In this document: in pieces, positions 60,372 to 64,000 of the stretch | Layout: every line of letters begins with the position of its first letter | How positions within the stretch are numbered: the stretch's first letter is position 1 | Origin: Metopolophium dirhodum | Taxonomy: Eukaryota; Arthropoda; Insecta; Hemiptera; Aphididae | Length of the DNA: 64,000 bases | Direction of reading: 5' to 3' | Assembly: GCF_019925205.1 (NCBI RefSeq) | Contig: NC_083565.1 | Span: 9,901,001 to 9,965,000 of the forward strand | Notes under the pieces: model-generated | Told to the model about the DNA's origin: nothing | The model's input: only the letters and a program-made list of their open reading frames with translations | The model's database searches: none | Program-made: the position numbers and the translations under genes

Positions 60372-61732
60372 CTGAAATGTCAAACCACAGTAGTTAGTTA
60401 AGGCAGAAATGTCAGAAATAGGAAATTTGACTATTAATGTAAATAACTTATACAACAAGTTTTCAGGAGATAGATATATTATAAATTGTGCAAAATAACC
60501 ATGTTTTGCATAGTAAGACGAATAGAATTTATAACGAAAACACCTTTGATTACACAAGTCGATATAATATTATATTATCAAGAATTCAAGACCAAGATCA
60601 GTATAAATTATAAATCTAAAATAAAGTTATAAAACCAGAATTTTAATGAGAAGTAAAAATTAAAATCATAAACAATAATATACTGAAATAAACTATAACG
60701 TAAACAACTTACGATACGTCTACAATTTTAATTTGTACATCATAAATCGATAAACCATACGTGTCACGTGCAAGATTAAGTTATTTAAAAACCCAGTAGC
60801 TCAACCTAATAATAGCAAACCAAGGAATAATAGCAATAAACAAAAATATAAATCATAATTTAAAATATGAAAATTCGTGGCTATAATATTATACCTACTC
60901 AACACGTAAGACCTTTGTAACAAAACGTTGTTCAGGGGTTATTGAACCTTGTATAGAAGAAATAAGAAAATGTAGGATAAACTTGCAAAGATGACGTAAT
61001 ATTAAATCCAACTAATGAAGTTCAGTAAAAATACAAATAAGTATAATATCTTATACAAAAAATAGGAATACTGCCAATAATAGCATAATTGTCTATAGGA
61101 ATAACGCCATTTGAATGGCCAAAGTGATCTCATAATAATACAAATTTAAACAAATTATACAACTTTCATTACCTACCTAATTCATTAGACTACATAGAAA
61201 AAAGATTAACAACAAAATCGATTTATAACAAACAAAAGAATAAAAACAAAATATAATAACATTGGCCATTGGGGTTGTTATTATTCTCCCCAACAAAGAT
61301 TTTTTTTTATACGACGTACATGCGTAAAATCATAATAGGCATTATATAATAGCGATTGATCTACAGAAACATCTGTAATTTATGAAAAGGGAAAATGTAC
61401 AATAGCAGTAAGCTCTCTAAGTTAAACCAATCATTGAATTCTCTAGAAATCAGATTCAGGAATATATTTTGAACTAAATTAATTAGATATTCAATAGTGC
61501 ATAATAAATAAAAATACAATTTAAATTTAAAAAAATGGTGCCAATAATAACAAAAAATATTTTAACTAAATGTATAATAGGTACTGGATTTTGAAATTCA
61601 GTCAATACATACGAAACAATTATATTAATAATGGCCAGCAACACGGAAACACATAGTATAAGATGGGGTAGGTGAAACTGAACACGTCAGTGCTAAAAGA
61701 AACTATTTTTATAAATTGTAATGCATTTAAAT
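60372..61732. other. AT-rich spacer
   Basis: No gene, RNA or clear repeat unit seen. Confidence 0.4.
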
Positions 61733-62176
61733 TAAAAAAGCGGGTAAGTGAATGTCACTCTGCTGTACAGTAGGTTACAAGTGGGTCAACGTATAAATTC
61801 ATTGTATACGAAAGCAGATTTTGAGCAGAGACGGTTTGTCAGTCTGGATATTTTATATTGTTATTATTTATTATAGCCTGTAAGTTGAATTAATATTTTT
61901 AAATTTGTTACAATTTTTTATTCATTTCTATGGAGATAAACAAAACGTTAGAAATTAAAATCCCGTTTTAAGCGGTTTTTCGTAATTTGTCGGTGGTTTT
62001 TCCCGTGGAATTAAATAACTATTAAGAAAATCGAAAAATTACCTCTTTAAAGTACCATCCTGATATTCAATTTTCTAAAATATATTTCTTCTAATAGAAA
62101 TTTTGTATACAGAATAAAAAAAAAAATAAACACCATTGTTAAACCACTAGCTTCCTTGTATCGCCCAGAATCTAAA
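61733..62176 (+). mobile_element. Repeat family C, short copy
   Basis: It starts GCGGGTAAGTGAATGTCACT and GTAGGTTACAAGTGGGTCAA and ends GCCCAGAATCTAAAA. The interior matches the inverted copy at 37065-37534, including ACCTCTTTAAAGTACCATCC and AATTTTCTAAAATATATTTC. Confidence 0.7.
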
Positions 62177-63088
62177 AGTATACCTACTATGAGTGATATT
62201 AAATCTTAATATAAAATAGTTAAATAATTGTTATACGATGTTGTTTATTATTTTTAAATAATTGAATATGATTTTTATACAACTAATAATTCTTATCGGT
62301 TAAACCATTTTCGTTTTCTCTATTAAGCTACTTATGGATATTTTGAGAAGTATTTTATAAACCTAAAACATAATTTGTTATAGGTTACAAAAATTTGTAT
62401 TTTAACGCATCTATTGTTAGTTTAAATATTGTATATATTAATATGCATTACAATACTGTTTACTATTCGTACATAAGCAAGATATACAGTGATGCTAATA
62501 ATATATCACAAGATATTTAATAATATTTAATAATTTTAATAAAATAAACAGCACTTACGATGTCTATATGGCAGTATAATAGACTATATTATAATATTCA
62601 AATTATGACAGGCACTTGTTGCTAGTAACGAACTATCACGTTGTTTATAGTAAATATTTATTTAAGGTTAAATTGTGCGTGCTGTAGCTTGAGAAATATA
62701 TAAAAAATAATCTTTAGAGAGCATGAGGTTTTATTTATAGATATTATATTTATTGACATTTATATTAACAATTGTAGCCATTGATATAAATTTATTTTAA
62801 ACATCACATTAACTCATGACAACATTCCATTCATAATACTTTCCATAAAATTGTTCAAAAAATAATAGTATGAAATATAAATTCTACATAATTTATTTTT
62901 AATCTAAATACGTCAGAAAAAATATTAAAAGTATAAATAATTATTTATTATTTTTTTTTTAACTACCTAACCAAAAAAAGATAAACTATATTTCATACAT
63001 ATTATATTAGTCTACGAAATATAAAAATCAAATGCGTAGTTGAGGCCCATAGCAACCTAATTGATTTAAAAAGGAAATTCCTACAACA
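62177..63088. other. AT-rich spacer
   Basis: No gene or repeat recognised. Confidence 0.4.
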
Positions 63089-63405
63089 TCAGAACTTTAC
63101 TATTATGACATTTACACATTTAGCACCTCTTATGTTCTGCTTTCTATCACGGACGCCTTTTGAAGTAACTATATCAAATTCACCTAACTTGAAACTTTTA
63201 TTCATTTTATAAACTACTGAAGGAAAATACTTTCCATTATCTTTTATAGTTCCACGACTGAGATTTTGTTTCCTGCCATTTTATTCATCGTTATTCATTG
63301 TATGTACCCATATTTCTAAAAACACTATCAAAATAAAAATCAAAGTCGTTATTGTCATAAAACTTAAAAGGAAGCCAAAGTAGCTGCTTCTCTTTCACTC
63401 AACCT
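63089..63405 (-). pseudogene. Decayed coding fragment, paralog of the edge fragment
   Basis: On the minus strand it starts LSEREAATLASF, then shifts frame to PFKFYDNNDFDFYFDSVF. It shifts again and, after a TAA, continues with a clean stretch of about 60 codons (GTIKDNGKYFPSVVYKMNKS, KLGEFDIVTSKGVRDRKQNI) to TGA at 63089-63091. The first part matches the fragment at 63860-64000. I do not recognise the family. The even spacing of conserved-looking residues suggests a real protein ancestor. Confidence 0.45.
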
Positions 63406-63859
63406 ATTGCCGGGTCATATATTTACCTTGATAAATATCAAAGTTCAATGAATATCCAGTTTCGAAACACAAGCCGTTTCTTGAACTTTTATACCTCTTT
63501 TGATGGAACTTTGTAGTATATATTTTGTTTCAATAAGGAAGTTCTTATTTTACAGATAATAATTATGATTTGTTCTTATTTTCAACTCATTGTATCCTTA
63601 TAACTTTCTAAGGGGTTGAACAAATATATTTATAATTTTAAATAAGTGAGTATCAAAAATATAATGCAATTTATAATAATATCCATAAAATATTTTTTGC
63701 TGACATATCATCATATTACCTATTTGCTAATCCAAAAAACAGAATACAATATAATAATAAATAATAATCAATATACCAATAATTATTATCAGTAAATTGT
63801 GAGTTGTTTATTACATTATTTGCATTAAGTGTGCGCGAAAAATAAATATATCTATTTTA

Positions 63860-64000
63860 TTATAAACAATCATTTCTCCTGAAATTGTATTCATTGTTAT
63901 TCGTTGTAGGTACCAATATTGGTAAAACATCATTAAAATGAAAATCGAAGTCTATGTCGTCATAAGAGAAAGGTAAAGGAACTACTTCTCTTTCACTAAA
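63860..64000 (-). CDS. Partial coding fragment running off the right edge, unknown protein
   Basis: The minus-strand frame is open from the window edge for 46 codons: FSEREVVPLPFSYDDIDFDF, then an asparagine-rich tail (PTTNNNEYNF) and TAA at 63860-63862. It is similar over about 40 residues to the broken copy at 63089-63405, which continues further. The gene body, if there is one, lies beyond the window. Function unknown. Confidence 0.4.
   Translation of the reverse strand, partial: FSEREVVPLPFSYDDIDFDFHFNDVLPILVPTTNNNEYNFRRNDCL

Noticed and set aside
1..64000. CRISPR arrays, operons, rRNA or tRNA genes
   Set aside because: No regularly spaced identical repeats, no bacterial gene packing, and no cloverleaf or rRNA stretch that I could recognise by eye; a tRNA scan would be needed to exclude tRNAs fully.

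Overview
The window looks like nuclear DNA from an insect, most likely an aphid or a close hemipteran relative. This is inferred from three things: the very AT-rich background full of TATAATATTATA-type words, spliced genes with short canonical introns alongside very large ones, and many short inverted-repeat transposons. There is no bacterial-style gene packing, CRISPR array or operon. The species call is an inference; the gene calls below rest on reading frames and splice sites.

The main gene is a myocardin-related transcription factor (Mrtf/MRTF, an actin-regulated SRF coactivator) on the + strand. Nine coding exons can be joined from 8420 to 31105 with consistent phases and GT-AG boundaries. 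They give 937 residues with all family domains in order: three RPEL motifs, B1 basic region, Q-rich region, SAP domain, coiled coil and C-terminal activation domain. The extreme N-terminus and start codon lie in an upstream exon that I cannot fix. A GC-rich island (about 640-1200), a TATA-type promoter (about 3338) and a second island (about 7850-8060) are candidates. A 17.9-kb intron separates the first visible coding exon from the RPEL exons and contains more GC-rich islands and several repeats.

From 31.1 to 39 kb there is mainly AT-rich sequence with no recognised gene. At 39.1-41.9 kb lie two TGS1-like (RNA cap trimethylguanosine synthase) copies in inverted orientation. One is a short degenerate fragment on +. 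The other is a six-exon gene on the minus strand with good splice sites, but with two in-frame TGA codons and a one-base indel. Its N-terminal half is unusual, hydrophobic and not typical of TGS1. Just upstream of it is a truncated OTU-type protease fragment.

From 43 to 64 kb the window is mostly mobile-element territory: an inverted-repeat element (50.2-50.8 kb), a MULE-like element with a 9-bp target duplication (52.0-52.8 kb), a 5'-truncated jockey-type LINE with a poly(A) tail (55.2-55.8 kb), a foldback hairpin element directly behind it, a nearly complete pogo/Tigger DNA transposon (56378-58476), another MITE (59.7-60.4 kb) and one copy of a three-member repeat family. At the right edge are two related minus-strand coding-like fragments that I do not recognise; one runs off the window.
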